Notes: generated by a model not told the origin, from the letters alone. DNA of 7,052 nucleotides from JACDAN01 sp050698015 (GCA_050698015.1 JBOHAU010000204.1:1-7052); one strand, 5' to 3'; counted from the stretch's first letter, positions 1 through 7,052 are shown. Translations and numbers: made by a program.

Positions 1-1182
1 CTGATCGGGATCAACGACTCGGGCGGTGCGCGCATCCAGGAGGGAGTCGTCTCACTGGCCGGCTACGCAGAGATCTTCTGGCGCAACGTGCAGGCGTCGG
101 GGGTGATCCCGCAGATCAGCCTGGTCATGGGCCCGACGGCCGGCGGCGCCGTCTACTCGCCGGCCATGACCGACTTCGTCCTCATGGTCGAGGACAGCTC
201 GTACATGTTCATCACGGGGCCCGACGTGGTGAAGACGGTGACCGGCGAGGAGGTGACGTTCGAGGAGCTGGGCGGTGCTGCAACGCATGCCTCTAAGTCG
301 GGGGTCGCGCACTTCACCGCGCCGGACGAGGAGACGTGCCTCGAGGACGCCCGCTACCTCCTCTCGTTCCTGCCGCAGAACAACCTCGACCCGCCGCCGC
401 ACTTCCCGCCGACCGACCCTTCCGACCGCGAGGACCCGGAGCTCGACACTCTGATCCCGGACGAGCCGACGAAGCCGTACGACATCAAGGATGTCATCCG
501 CCGGGTCGTCGACGACGCGGAGTTCCTCGAGGTGCACGAGCGCTTCGCGGAGAACATCGTCTGCGGCTTCGCGCGCCTGGGCGGACACTCGGTCGGGATC
601 GTCGGCAACCAGCCGCACTCGCTCGCGGGCGTGCTGGACATCGACTCGTCGTCGAAGGCGGCGCGCTTCGTCCGCACCTGCGACGCGTTCAACATCCCGC
701 TCGTCACTTTCGTCGACGTCCCCGGCTTCCTTCCCGGCACCGACCAGGAGTGGCGCGGGATCATCCGGCACGGCGCCAAGCTCCTCTACGCCTACTGCGA
801 GGCGACCGTGCCGAAGCTGGCCGTGATCACGCGCAAGGCCTACGGCGGGGCGTACGACGTGATGAGCTCAAAGCACATCCGCGCCGACTTCAACTTCGCC
901 TGGCCGACCGCCGAGGTCGCGGTCATGGGCCCGGAAGGCGCGGTCAACATCGTCTTCCGCAAGGAGCTCGAGGAGTCGGACGACCCCGAGGCGCGGCGAC
1001 AAGAGCTGATCGCCGACTACCGCGAGCAGTTCGCCAATCCGTACGTCGCCGCCGAGCGCGGCTACGTCGACGACGTGATCGAGCCGCGGCGCACGAGGCC
1101 GGTGCTCGTCGATGCCCTGCAGACGGCGCTCACCAAGCGAGAGCCGCGCCCGCGGCGCAAGCACGGGAACATTCCGCTCTGA
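1..1182 (+). CDS. pccB: Acyl-CoA carboxylase, carboxyltransferase (beta) subunit, PccB-type; 5' end outside window
   Basis: The frame is open from base 1 to a TGA at 1180-1182, giving 393 residues. Family members are about 510-530 residues, so roughly the first 130 are missing; the first in-frame ATG (169) and the GTG at 88 are internal. Seen: the N-terminal crotonase-fold half with the oxyanion loop GPTAGGA (fragment residues 44-50), and the C-terminal half with VDVPGFLPG and RKAYGGAYDVMSS followed by AWPTAEVAVMGPEGAV. The family transfers a carboxyl group from carboxybiotin to acetyl-, propionyl- or longer acyl-CoA in the cytoplasm. The residue after GGAY (fragment Asp286) is the position linked in Streptomyces PccB/AccB work to short-chain acyl-CoA choice; Asp is the PccB-like state, so propionyl-CoA is favoured, as inference. 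The C-terminus KHGNIPL is typical. The likely partner is the biotin carboxylase at 5670. Methylmalonyl-CoA or acetyl-CoA carboxylase beta are alternatives. Confidence 0.95.
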   Translation: MIGINDSGGARIQEGVVSLAGYAEIFWRNVQASGVIPQISLVMGPTAGGAVYSPAMTDFVLMVEDSSYMFITGPDVVKTVTGEEVTFEELGGAATHASKSGVAHFTAPDEETCLEDARYLLSFLPQNNLDPPPHFPPTDPSDREDPELDTLIPDEPTKPYDIKDVIRRVVDDAEFLEVHERFAENIVCGFARLGGHSVGIVGNQPHSLAGVLDIDSSSKAARFVRTCDAFNIPLVTFVDVPGFLPGTDQEWRGIIRHGAKLLYAYCEATVPKLAVITRKAYGGAYDVMSSKHIRADFNFAWPTAEVAVMGPEGAVNIVFRKELEESDDPEARRQELIADYREQFANPYVAAERGYVDDVIEPRRTRPVLVDALQTALTKREPRPRRKHGNIPL

Positions 1183-1189
1183 GTCGACG

Positions 1190-1525
1190 CTAGGAGCGCG
1201 GGTCGCTCGCGCGGGCAATCTCCGCCGGGCCGCCAGGGCGCTTGCGGACGATCTCCCAGCCCTTGCGCCTCTTGACGACGTCCTCGATGTCCAGCGCCGC
1301 GTGCCCCGGCGCGATCACGAACTGCTCCGGGTCTGCGCGCAGCTCCTCGTACTCCCGAACGGTCATCGTGATTCGCTCCGCGCACCCCGGGTCGGCGCAC
1401 TCGCAGACGAGCTCCATGCGGTTCGTCACCTCGCCGAAGGCCTCGTTCAACCCCCTCAGGCGCTCGTTGACCTCGCGGAAGAGCGCTTCGTTGAGGCCGA
1501 GACGGCGTTCCCGCTCGTCGATCAT
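1190..1525 (-). CDS. Small CxC-x4-C protein of unknown function, copy A
   Basis: This encodes 111 residues, with ATG at 1525-1523 and TAG at 1192-1190. The ATG overlaps the TGA of the upstream paralogue as ATGA (1522-1525), so translational coupling is likely and this start is preferred over the longer upstream-open frame. The N-terminal third is charged and probably helical (NEALFREVNERLRGLNEAFG, residues 12-31). It is followed by the cysteine cluster CECADPGC (41-48), then YEELRADPEQFVIAPGH (59-75), and a C-terminal part with KGWEIVRK and a DPRS tail. Three cysteines spaced C-x-C-x4-C could bind a metal or a redox group, perhaps in a dimer, but nothing proves this. There is no signal peptide or membrane segment, so it should be cytoplasmic. 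I know similar unannotated proteins from Thermoleophilia-like genomes but no named domain. It converges on the carboxyltransferase gene with 7 bases between stops and no obvious terminator. Confidence 0.8.
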   Translation of the reverse strand: MIDERERRLGLNEALFREVNERLRGLNEAFGEVTNRMELVCECADPGCAERITMTVREYEELRADPEQFVIAPGHAALDIEDVVKRRKGWEIVRKRPGGPAEIARASDPRS

Positions 1526-1877
1526 TGCGATCGAGGATCGAGCTCTTCCGCGAGGTCCGCGGCATCGCCGACCTTCTCGGAGATCTCGTAGCCGTCGCGG
1601 CGCTCGACGAGGTTGGCCCAGCCTTCTGCGGCGCGATGGTGGCCGGGCGCGGTGATGAAGTGAGTCGGCGTCGCTCGAACGGACTCGTAGTCGGCGAGCC
1701 TGAGACGGATTATCTCCACGCAATCGGGCTCCGAGCATTCACAGATGAAGGGAAGTTTGCCGTCGACGTCGTACTCGAGCGCCCTTGCTGGATCTTCTCG
1801 TTCGCCTCACGGAAGCTCGCCTGGTTCCGCGCCACGCGTTCGGCGGTCAACTGGATTTGTGTCACCGACACGGGCAT
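1522..1877 (-). pseudogene. Small CxC-x4-C protein, copy B, frame-disrupted
   Basis: This is a paralogue of the 1190-1525 protein. From ATG 1877-1875 (or GTG 1871-1869, which sits 6 bases after the SD-like GGCGGGA) the frame reads about 31 good residues including NQASFREANEKIQQ, then runs into unrelated sequence and stops at 1712-1710. The next frame resumes at RALEYDVDGKLPF (1785 downward) and continues with CECSEPDC, YESVRATPTHFITAPGH, DGYEISEK and ELDPRSQ to TGA 1524-1522. The frames join as if one base were missing at about 1780-1790 (CAAGGGCG). The second frame has a TGA just upstream and no good start before the cysteine cluster; a GTG at 1719-1717 would begin after it. Restored length is about 120 residues. 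It starts 19 bases after the GGDEF/HD-GYP gene, so it is probably in the same operon. A sequencing indel, a real mutation or frameshifting are all possible; no classic slippery heptamer is present. Confidence 0.7.
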
Positions 1878-1896
1878 TCCCGCCGCGCGGCCGGTC

Positions 1897-3690
1897 CTAA
1901 CGCGCCGCGACTGCCGTTGCCGGCGCGTATCCGAGCTCGCGGGCGAAGACGGCGACGATCTCCGGGTCGAACTGCGAGCCAGCGCAGCGCTCGAGCTCCG
2001 ATACGGCCTCCTGAGGCGTCAGCCGGCCGCGATAGGCGCGGTCCGACGTCATCGCGTCGTAGGCGTCCGCGACGAAGATGATCCTCGCTCCGAGCGGGAT
2101 CTCCTCGCCGGCCAGGCCGTCTGGATAACCCATGCCGTCCCACCGCTCATGGTGGTGGAGCACCCAGTGGGCAACCGGGTCGACGCCGAGGCTCTCGAGC
2201 ATCCGGAAGCCGATCTGCGAATGGCGCTCGAGCACGAGCCGCTCCGGCGGCGTCAGCGGCCCGGGCTTGCGAAGGATCTCCTCCGGAATCGCGAGCTTGC
2301 CGAGGTCGTGCAGGCTGCCCGCCAGCCGCGTCAGCTCGACCTGTTCCACGTCGAGGCCGAGGTGGGCGGCGATCCACGCTCCGAGCTCGGCGACGCGGGT
2401 CGAGTGGCTGCCCGTGTAGGTGTCGCGCGCATCGACCGCTTTCGCGAGGCTCGCGGCCGCGCGGAAGCGGGCTGCGCGGTCGGGGCCGTGCGCGAGCCGG
2501 CGTAGCTCGGCGAGCTCGACGACTTCGGGACGATAGACGTGAACGCGGTTCTTGCCGTGCTCCTTTGCCCAGTAGAGGGCGCTGTCGGCGAGGCGGATCA
2601 GCTCGTCGCGGCCGAAAGCCTGCGCCGGGAAGCTCGCGATCCCTGCGCTGGCCGTGACCGATCCCACGTCGTCGAGCTCCAGCGCCGCGATCCGCGCGAG
2701 GACGCTCTGCGCGATCGGCAGAGCCTCGTCGGCGCTCCGCGCGGGAAGCAGCAGCGCGAACTCGTCGCCGCCGAGCCGGAAGGCCTCGCCGTTCTGCCGG
2801 AGCCGAGCGCCGACCTGGGCGAGCACGCTGTCTCCGACCGGATGGCCGAAGAGGTCGTTGACGCGCTTGAAGTCGTCGATGTCGATCATGCAGAGCGTGA
2901 AGGGGATGCTGCGCGCCTCTGCTCCCAAGAGCTCGCGCTGCACGCGCTCCTGGAAGGAACGGTGGTTTGCGAGCCCGGTCAGCGGATCGGTGAGCGCGAG
3001 CCGCATGGCGCGGAGAGCCTGGTACGCAGACCGTTGGTAGAGCGAGATCGCGAGCAGCGGGCCGACGAGGGCGGCGGAGAGCAACGGTGAGCGCTGCCAC
3101 AGCACCACCAGCATCAAGGCCGCTGAGGCCATGAGGGCGAACGGAACGATCGTCGCGCGCGCCGAGGACTCCACGAGCGAGGCGAACGCCCGTCGTGCCG
3201 AACTGGCTACGGCGGCCGAGACGAGCAGGAGGTTGAGCGTGTACTGCGCCGCTGCGGAGACCATGACCTGGGCGACGAGAACCGGCGTGCCGGGGCCGTC
3301 CACCAGGGCCACGAGCCCGGCGGCCGCTGCTGCCCCGATCGCGAAAACGGAGGCGTTGTACGCCACGCGCTCCAACGGCCTGTGCTCGAGGAGCTGCATC
3401 GTGGCGGGTGCGGCGAATGCGATCAAGATCCCGGCATCCCAGCCGAAGAGCACGATGCCGCTCGTGCCGAAGACGAAGGAGAGCGTGACCCCACCGCTCT
3501 CGGCACCCTCGATCGGGACGGGATAGCGGCTCGCCACGGTCGAGGCGACCAGGAGCGCGAAAACGCCTGCAAGCTCGCTGAGCGAGTGAGGCGTCGTCGC
3601 GAACGAGATTCCCGCTGCGAGCGCGACTATGAGCCCGGCGCCGCAAACCGGAGCGACCAAGAGAGTGAGTCGCGGCGGCAGTCGTCTCAT
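1897..3690 (-). CDS. Membrane-anchored GGDEF + HD-GYP cyclic-di-GMP protein
   Basis: The protein has 597 residues, ATG 3690-3688 to TAG 1899-1897. Residues 8 to about 217 hold roughly seven or eight hydrophobic segments, a membrane-embedded sensor-like region I cannot assign to a named family. The GGDEF domain (about 232-388) has DPLTGLANHRSF, the metal Asp270 in MIDIDDFKRVND, and an intact RLGGDEF (GGDEF at 307-311), so cyclic-di-GMP synthesis from GTP is plausible. The position of the inhibitory RxxD site, five residues upstream, reads RQNG, so classic product inhibition is unlikely. The HD-GYP domain (about 408-590) has His429, HDLGK (461-465), His490, HHHERWDGMGYP (512-523) and DAYDAMTSD (542-550), the usual metal ligands for hydrolysing cyclic-di-GMP to pGpG/GMP. 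Both activities look intact; which dominates cannot be read from sequence. It lies 13 bases after the 31-residue ORF and 19 bases before the Cys-motif genes. Confidence 0.95.
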   Translation of the reverse strand: MRRLPPRLTLLVAPVCGAGLIVALAAGISFATTPHSLSELAGVFALLVASTVASRYPVPIEGAESGGVTLSFVFGTSGIVLFGWDAGILIAFAAPATMQLLEHRPLERVAYNASVFAIGAAAAAGLVALVDGPGTPVLVAQVMVSAAAQYTLNLLLVSAAVASSARRAFASLVESSARATIVPFALMASAALMLVVLWQRSPLLSAALVGPLLAISLYQRSAYQALRAMRLALTDPLTGLANHRSFQERVQRELLGAEARSIPFTLCMIDIDDFKRVNDLFGHPVGDSVLAQVGARLRQNGEAFRLGGDEFALLLPARSADEALPIAQSVLARIAALELDDVGSVTASAGIASFPAQAFGRDELIRLADSALYWAKEHGKNRVHVYRPEVVELAELRRLAHGPDRAARFRAAASLAKAVDARDTYTGSHSTRVAELGAWIAAHLGLDVEQVELTRLAGSLHDLGKLAIPEEILRKPGPLTPPERLVLERHSQIGFRMLESLGVDPVAHWVLHHHERWDGMGYPDGLAGEEIPLGARIIFVADAYDAMTSDRAYRGRLTPQEAVSELERCAGSQFDPEIVAVFARELGYAPATAVAAR

Positions 3691-3703
3691 TTCTGTCGCC
3701 GCG

Positions 3704-3799
3704 CTACCAGTTCCAGTTGTAACTGGCGCCGAACAGGTGGTCCCAGATCGTGCCCACCGAGATCATCAGCGTCAGGATTCGTGCTTTCCACTCCAGCAT
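3704..3799 (-). CDS. 31-residue single-span membrane micro-protein, unknown function
   Basis: ATG is at 3799-3797 and TAG at 3706-3704. A strong Shine-Dalgarno (AAAGGGAG) sits four bases upstream of the ATG, the clearest RBS in the window; this decides the start over the longer open frame reaching 3934. The peptide begins MLEWKARIL, continues with a short hydrophobic stretch (about residues 8-24) and ends in an aromatic tail, ASYNWNW. One membrane segment with a basic N-terminal side is likely. The stop is 13 bases before the ATG of the GGDEF/HD-GYP gene, which has only a weak RBS of its own, so coupling is plausible. It could be a small subunit or regulator of the downstream membrane protein, a leader peptide, or unrelated. 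I do not recognise a family with certainty. Confidence 0.65.
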   Translation of the reverse strand: MLEWKARILTLMISVGTIWDHLFGASYNWNW

Positions 3800-3911
3800 C
3801 GAGCTCCCTTTCCCCGTGCAGAACCGCGCTCGATTCTCCGCGCTTGCAGGGGCGATGCCATCACCCGTTCGGGGGGTTCCGCCCTTTTCGGCTTCGAACG
3901 AGTAGGGGTGG
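3800..3911 (-). promoter_or_regulatory. Structured 5' leader / intergenic region before the 31-residue ORF
   Basis: These 112 bases lie between the NlpC/P60 stop and the micro-protein ATG. On the minus strand they contain GGGCG (near 3885) able to pair with CGCCC (near 3852), a near-palindrome GGTGATGGCATCGCC (3865-3851) with six possible pairs, and a long imperfect hairpin at 3852-3812. Its arms are CCCC/GGGG, TGCA/TGCA and GCGC/GCGC, and it ends directly before the AAAGGGAG RBS. GGAACC (about 3880-3875) can also pair with GGTTC (3825-3821), which would give a pseudoknot or an alternative fold. No U-tract follows, so a simple terminator is unlikely. It could be an attenuator or riboswitch-like leader, or merely GC-rich spacer. 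No known riboswitch consensus fits in full. Confidence 0.4.
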
Positions 3912-4937
3912 CTAGGCCAGGCCGGCTTCCGCAAGTGGCCGGCGGGCCCAGGCGAAGCGCTCCACGTACCAGCTCTCGACGGGCGCCAGCGCGACGCCGT
4001 AGCGCGACGAGTTGATCAACCAGCCGCCGCCGAGGTAGATCCCCGCATGGTCGATCCCGGCCGCCTTGGCTCGACGTCCACCGCGACCGAAGAACATCAC
4101 GTCGCCTGGCTGGAGCTCGGCGAGCGGGATCCGCTTCGCACGCGGGACCTCGCCTGCCATCTGCGCGGCCGTGCGTCCGCGGACAGTTGCGGCCAGTGCC
4201 TCGCCGCCGGCATACCGCTGGAGCTTGAAGACCCGCCAGACGTAGCCCGAGCAGTCGAACCCGCCGCGCGAGGTGATGCCGAAGAGCGTCTGGGCCCCAG
4301 AGCTCGTCCCGCCCCAGACGTAGGGGTAGCCGATCAGGTTCACGGCGGTCTGGAGCATCTTGCGCTGCCACGGTGTGTAGGCAGGGAGCATGAACTCAGC
4401 TGCAGCCTCTTCGATCGAAGGCGTCTGCCGGTCGCCGAAGCGAAGGATCTGCGCTGCCGAGTAGGCGGCTTCCGCGCGCGTTGCGTCGTCGCCCGGAAGA
4501 AGCTCGAGCGCGTCGTTCGGAGCCTCGTGGTTCTTGCGCAGACCCAGGAGCCGCGCGACGACCTCGCTGCCGAAGCGGGCCGGTGGACGAAGCCCGGCCG
4601 CACGCGCCCGGAGGTAGAACAGCCGCGCCTCGTCGCCGAGCTCCAAGCCGCGCACGAGCGTGCGGTCGAGCGTGGCGAGCGAGACGTGGACGTTGGGGTC
4701 GGAGCTCGTCGCCGGCATCCCGGCGCCGTCGCTGAGATTGAAGACGAGCTCGTCCAGGGCGCCGCGAGTCAGCGGTGCGTCGGGACGAAACGTCGCCGCA
4801 TTGCCGCCCATGAGGCCCTGTGCCGTGACGAGCTTGATCTCGGCGTGCGCCCAGGAGCGGTTCGCTTTCGCGAGCACGACGGTAGGCGCGGCCAGCGCAA
4901 GGCATGCGCAGACGAGTGCGGCAGCGAGACGACGCAT
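3912..4937 (-). CDS. Secreted SLH-like / NlpC-P60 cell-wall hydrolase
   Basis: The protein has 341 residues. ATG 4937-4935 is chosen because it gives a clean signal peptide (MRR, hydrophobic to about residue 21, VLA before Lys24); no good SD is visible at normal spacing. Cys10 and Cys12 are not in a lipobox, so it is probably secreted rather than a lipoprotein. An SLH-like segment follows (about 28-68: WAHAEIKLVTAQGLMGG and FRPDAPLTRGAL), then a conserved linker (RFGSEVVARLLGLRKNHE) and a second SLH-like piece (ATRAEAAYSAAQIL, 152-165). The C-terminal NlpC/P60 domain (about 192-330) has YPYVWGG, catalytic Cys229 in GGFDCSGYVW, His297 in GIDHAGIYLG and a likely third residue Asn309. Such enzymes cut peptide bonds in peptidoglycan stem peptides; the SLH part may hold it at the wall. 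It is the first gene of the minus-strand run, 112 bases before the micro-protein gene. Confidence 0.92.
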   Translation of the reverse strand: MRRLAAALVCACLALAAPTVVLAKANRSWAHAEIKLVTAQGLMGGNAATFRPDAPLTRGALDELVFNLSDGAGMPATSSDPNVHVSLATLDRTLVRGLELGDEARLFYLRARAAGLRPPARFGSEVVARLLGLRKNHEAPNDALELLPGDDATRAEAAYSAAQILRFGDRQTPSIEEAAAEFMLPAYTPWQRKMLQTAVNLIGYPYVWGGTSSGAQTLFGITSRGGFDCSGYVWRVFKLQRYAGGEALAATVRGRTAAQMAGEVPRAKRIPLAELQPGDVMFFGRGGRRAKAAGIDHAGIYLGGGWLINSSRYGVALAPVESWYVERFAWARRPLAEAGLA

Positions 4938-4970
4938 GCATCACGCATCGGCCTGGCTCCGGTGCAGCTT

Positions 4971-4987
4971 TAGGCTGTCGCCCCGTG
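4971..4987 (+). promoter_or_regulatory. Candidate -10 box (TAGGCT) for a leaderless GTG start
   Basis: TAGGCT at 4971-4976 matches the TANNNT form of actinobacterial -10 boxes and lies 8 bases before a GTG at 4985, the geometry of a leaderless mRNA. No convincing -35 box is seen. One box in a GC-rich gap is weak evidence on its own. Confidence 0.3.
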
Positions 4988-5167
4988 GGTTGGGTGATGC
5001 GCCCCGAGTTGGTCGAGGAAAACGTTCAGGCGGCGCTCCTCACGGCCGTCGAGCGGGAGCTCGTGCAGGACGATGAAAGCCTGTGGTGGCGTTCGGGGCT
5101 GGAAGAACTAGACAGCGGTCCCGCTCCGAAGCAGGCGTGGGGCGACTCGGGCGTAGTCGAGGCCTGA
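4985..5167 (+). CDS. Possible small protein, about 60 residues, unknown
   Basis: The frame runs from GTG 4985 (or ATG 4997) to TGA 5165-5167. It starts in the 170-base gap between the NlpC/P60 gene and pgsA, in a gap no other gene explains. The first 41 codons look protein-like, with high GC at third positions and a balanced amphipathic run (PELVEENVQAALLTAVEREL), then WWRSGLEEL. The last 60 bases are antisense to the end of pgsA, and that tail is less convincing. There is no Shine-Dalgarno; a leaderless start is suggested by TAGGCT 8 bases upstream. No family is recognised and no membrane segment or motif is seen. It could be a chance open frame, or the start of a longer gene cut by another indel. 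Confidence 0.35.
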   Translation: MGWVMRPELVEENVQAALLTAVERELVQDDESLWWRSGLEELDSGPAPKQAWGDSGVVEA

Positions 5168-5646
5168 CACCCAGGTAACGACCAGAGCAGCGAGCAGCGC
5201 CCACCAGGCGTACTCGTCGCCCCAGACGCCTGCCGCCGCAAGGCCGCCGACGATCGCGGCGACAGACTGCGTCCACGTCTTCAGCTTTCCGAGGTCGCGG
5301 GCGCCCAGGACGACGCCTCGCTCGAGCGCCGCCAGACGAAGGCCCGAGACGAGGAACTCCCGCGCCACGATCGCGGCGACCATCCAGCCCGGGAAGACGC
5401 CGCGGTCGATCAGCACGATCACCACGGCGAGAACGAGAACCTTGTCGGCGACAGGGTCGAGCAGCCCATCGCCGAGGTCCGGCCCGTCCGCCGGGCGATG
5501 CGGCCGTCGAGCCAGTCCGTCGCCATCGCCGCGGCAAAGAGCGCCGTGGCCCAGTAGTCGTGGCCCGAGAAGTCGACCGCGTAGAGGACGACGATGACCG
5601 GCGCCAGCGCTATGCGGGCGACCGTGAGCTGATCCGCGAGCCCCAT
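5108..5646 (-). pseudogene. pgsA: CDP-diacylglycerol-glycerol-3-phosphate 3-phosphatidyltransferase (PgsA), frame-disrupted
   Basis: PgsA is a membrane enzyme making phosphatidylglycerophosphate from CDP-diacylglycerol and glycerol-3-phosphate. From ATG 5646-5644 one frame reads MGLADQLTVARIALAPVIVV and reaches the CDP-alcohol phosphatidyltransferase motif DWLDGRIARR (residues 44-53). After TGRTSAMG it leaves the family. The next frame supplies the rest of the motif (LLDPVADK) and the expected C-terminal half (GWMVAAIVAREFLVSGLR, then membrane segments) to TAG 5110-5108. The break is at about 5461-5475. The spacing between AR and the next catalytic Asp would be 12 residues if four bases were restored, matching the D-x2-DG-x2-AR-x8-G-x3-D-x3-D pattern; one restored base gives only 11. 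Whole length would be about 180 residues, normal for the family. As this function is usually essential in bacteria, a sequencing or assembly error is likelier than true loss. It is divergent from the biotin carboxylase gene. Confidence 0.88.
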
Positions 5647-5669
5647 TCGCCAGGGAGAATAGGCCTGTC
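5647..5669. promoter_or_regulatory. 23-base divergent start region between pgsA and the biotin carboxylase gene
   Basis: Only 23 bases separate the two start codons. On the minus strand TATTCT (5661-5656) is a good TANNNT -10 box, 9 bases before the pgsA ATG, and no SD precedes that ATG, so a leaderless start fits. On the plus strand AGGGAG (5652-5657) could be an SD, but 12 bases from GTG 5670 is long; GAGAAT (5655-5660) is a poor -10 alternative. The -35 regions, and perhaps the true + strand promoter, must lie inside the opposite gene. Confidence 0.4.

Positions 5670-7052
<1,383 letters not shown>

Noticed and set aside
1183..1189. Terminator between the converging carboxyltransferase and copy A genes
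   Set aside because: Only 7 bases separate the stops and no hairpin with a T-run is visible.
336..1193. Arg/Pro-rich 285-residue frame inside the carboxyltransferase gene
   Set aside because: Out-of-frame shadow with repetitive composition typical of GC-rich DNA.
1190..1738. 182-residue extension of Cys-motif protein copy A
   Set aside because: The first 71 residues are an out-of-frame reading of copy B; the ATGA overlap start at 1525 matches the paralogue's homology boundary.
1525..2505. 326-residue plus-strand open frame over the GGDEF/HD-GYP gene
   Set aside because: It covers three minus-strand genes in a mirror frame and shows no domain.
3812..3890. Fluoride (crcB) riboswitch, because of GGTGATGGCATCGCC followed by CAAGCGC on the minus strand
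   Set aside because: The loop resembles the crcB GATGGCAT segment, but the required downstream GGCTGATG...CC block that forms the pseudoknot is absent, and the downstream genes are not fluoride exporters.
3800..3911. Cyclic-di-GMP-I or cyclic-di-AMP (ydaO) riboswitch
   Set aside because: The GGCAAACC / GACGCAAAGCC core of the former and the GGGGTGAATC-type core of the latter are missing, and the region is too short for ydaO.
3704..3934. Longer 76-residue version of the micro-protein starting at 3934
   Set aside because: It would start inside the end of the NlpC/P60 gene, with no good RBS; the N-terminal part is not protein-like and the ATG at 3799 has a strong SD.
4047..4973. 308-residue plus-strand open frame antisense to the NlpC/P60 gene
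   Set aside because: Low-complexity shadow of a gene with intact signal peptide and catalytic motifs.

Overview
The DNA is very GC-rich, codons end mostly in G or C, and genes are tightly packed. The protein types (propionyl-CoA-carboxylase-like subunits, a secreted SLH-like plus NlpC/P60 protein, a GGDEF/HD-GYP protein, small CxC-x4-C proteins) and several TANNNT boxes just upstream of start codons suggest an actinobacterium, most likely of the Thermoleophilia (Gaiellales/Solirubrobacterales) type. The lineage is inferred from general family knowledge, not from a marker gene.

Layout. (1) 1-1182, + strand: 3' part of an acyl-CoA carboxylase carboxyltransferase (beta) gene, converging with a 7-base gap on (2) a five-gene minus-strand run read from 4937 down to 1190. 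In transcription order this holds a secreted SLH-like/NlpC-P60 cell-wall hydrolase, a structured leader of about 110 bases, a 31-residue membrane micro-protein, a membrane-bound GGDEF + HD-GYP cyclic-di-GMP protein, and two tandem paralogous small Cys-motif proteins joined by an ATGA overlap. (3) 4985-5167, + strand: a possible leaderless small gene. (4) 5108-5646, minus: phosphatidylglycerophosphate synthase (pgsA), broken by a frameshift inside its catalytic motif. (5) 5670-7052, +: biotin carboxylase (alpha subunit), complete at its start and still open at the window end, divergent from pgsA across 23 bases. (6) At the very end, an 18-bp perfect palindrome overlaps a TAGAGT box and a possible new ATG.

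The two + strand genes are the two catalytic halves of a biotin-dependent acyl-CoA carboxylase (probably acetyl/propionyl-CoA), separated by about 4.5 kb of mostly opposite-strand genes. The minus-strand run combines envelope remodelling with cyclic-di-GMP signalling, but a functional link is only suggested by adjacency.

Two independent frame breaks (near 1780-1790 and 5461-5475) in otherwise well-conserved genes make sequencing or assembly indels a serious possibility. I see no CRISPR array, tRNA, rRNA, transposase or phage gene. The least explained items are the structured leader plus 31-residue ORF in front of the GGDEF/HD-GYP gene, the tandem CxC-x4-C family, and the terminal palindrome.
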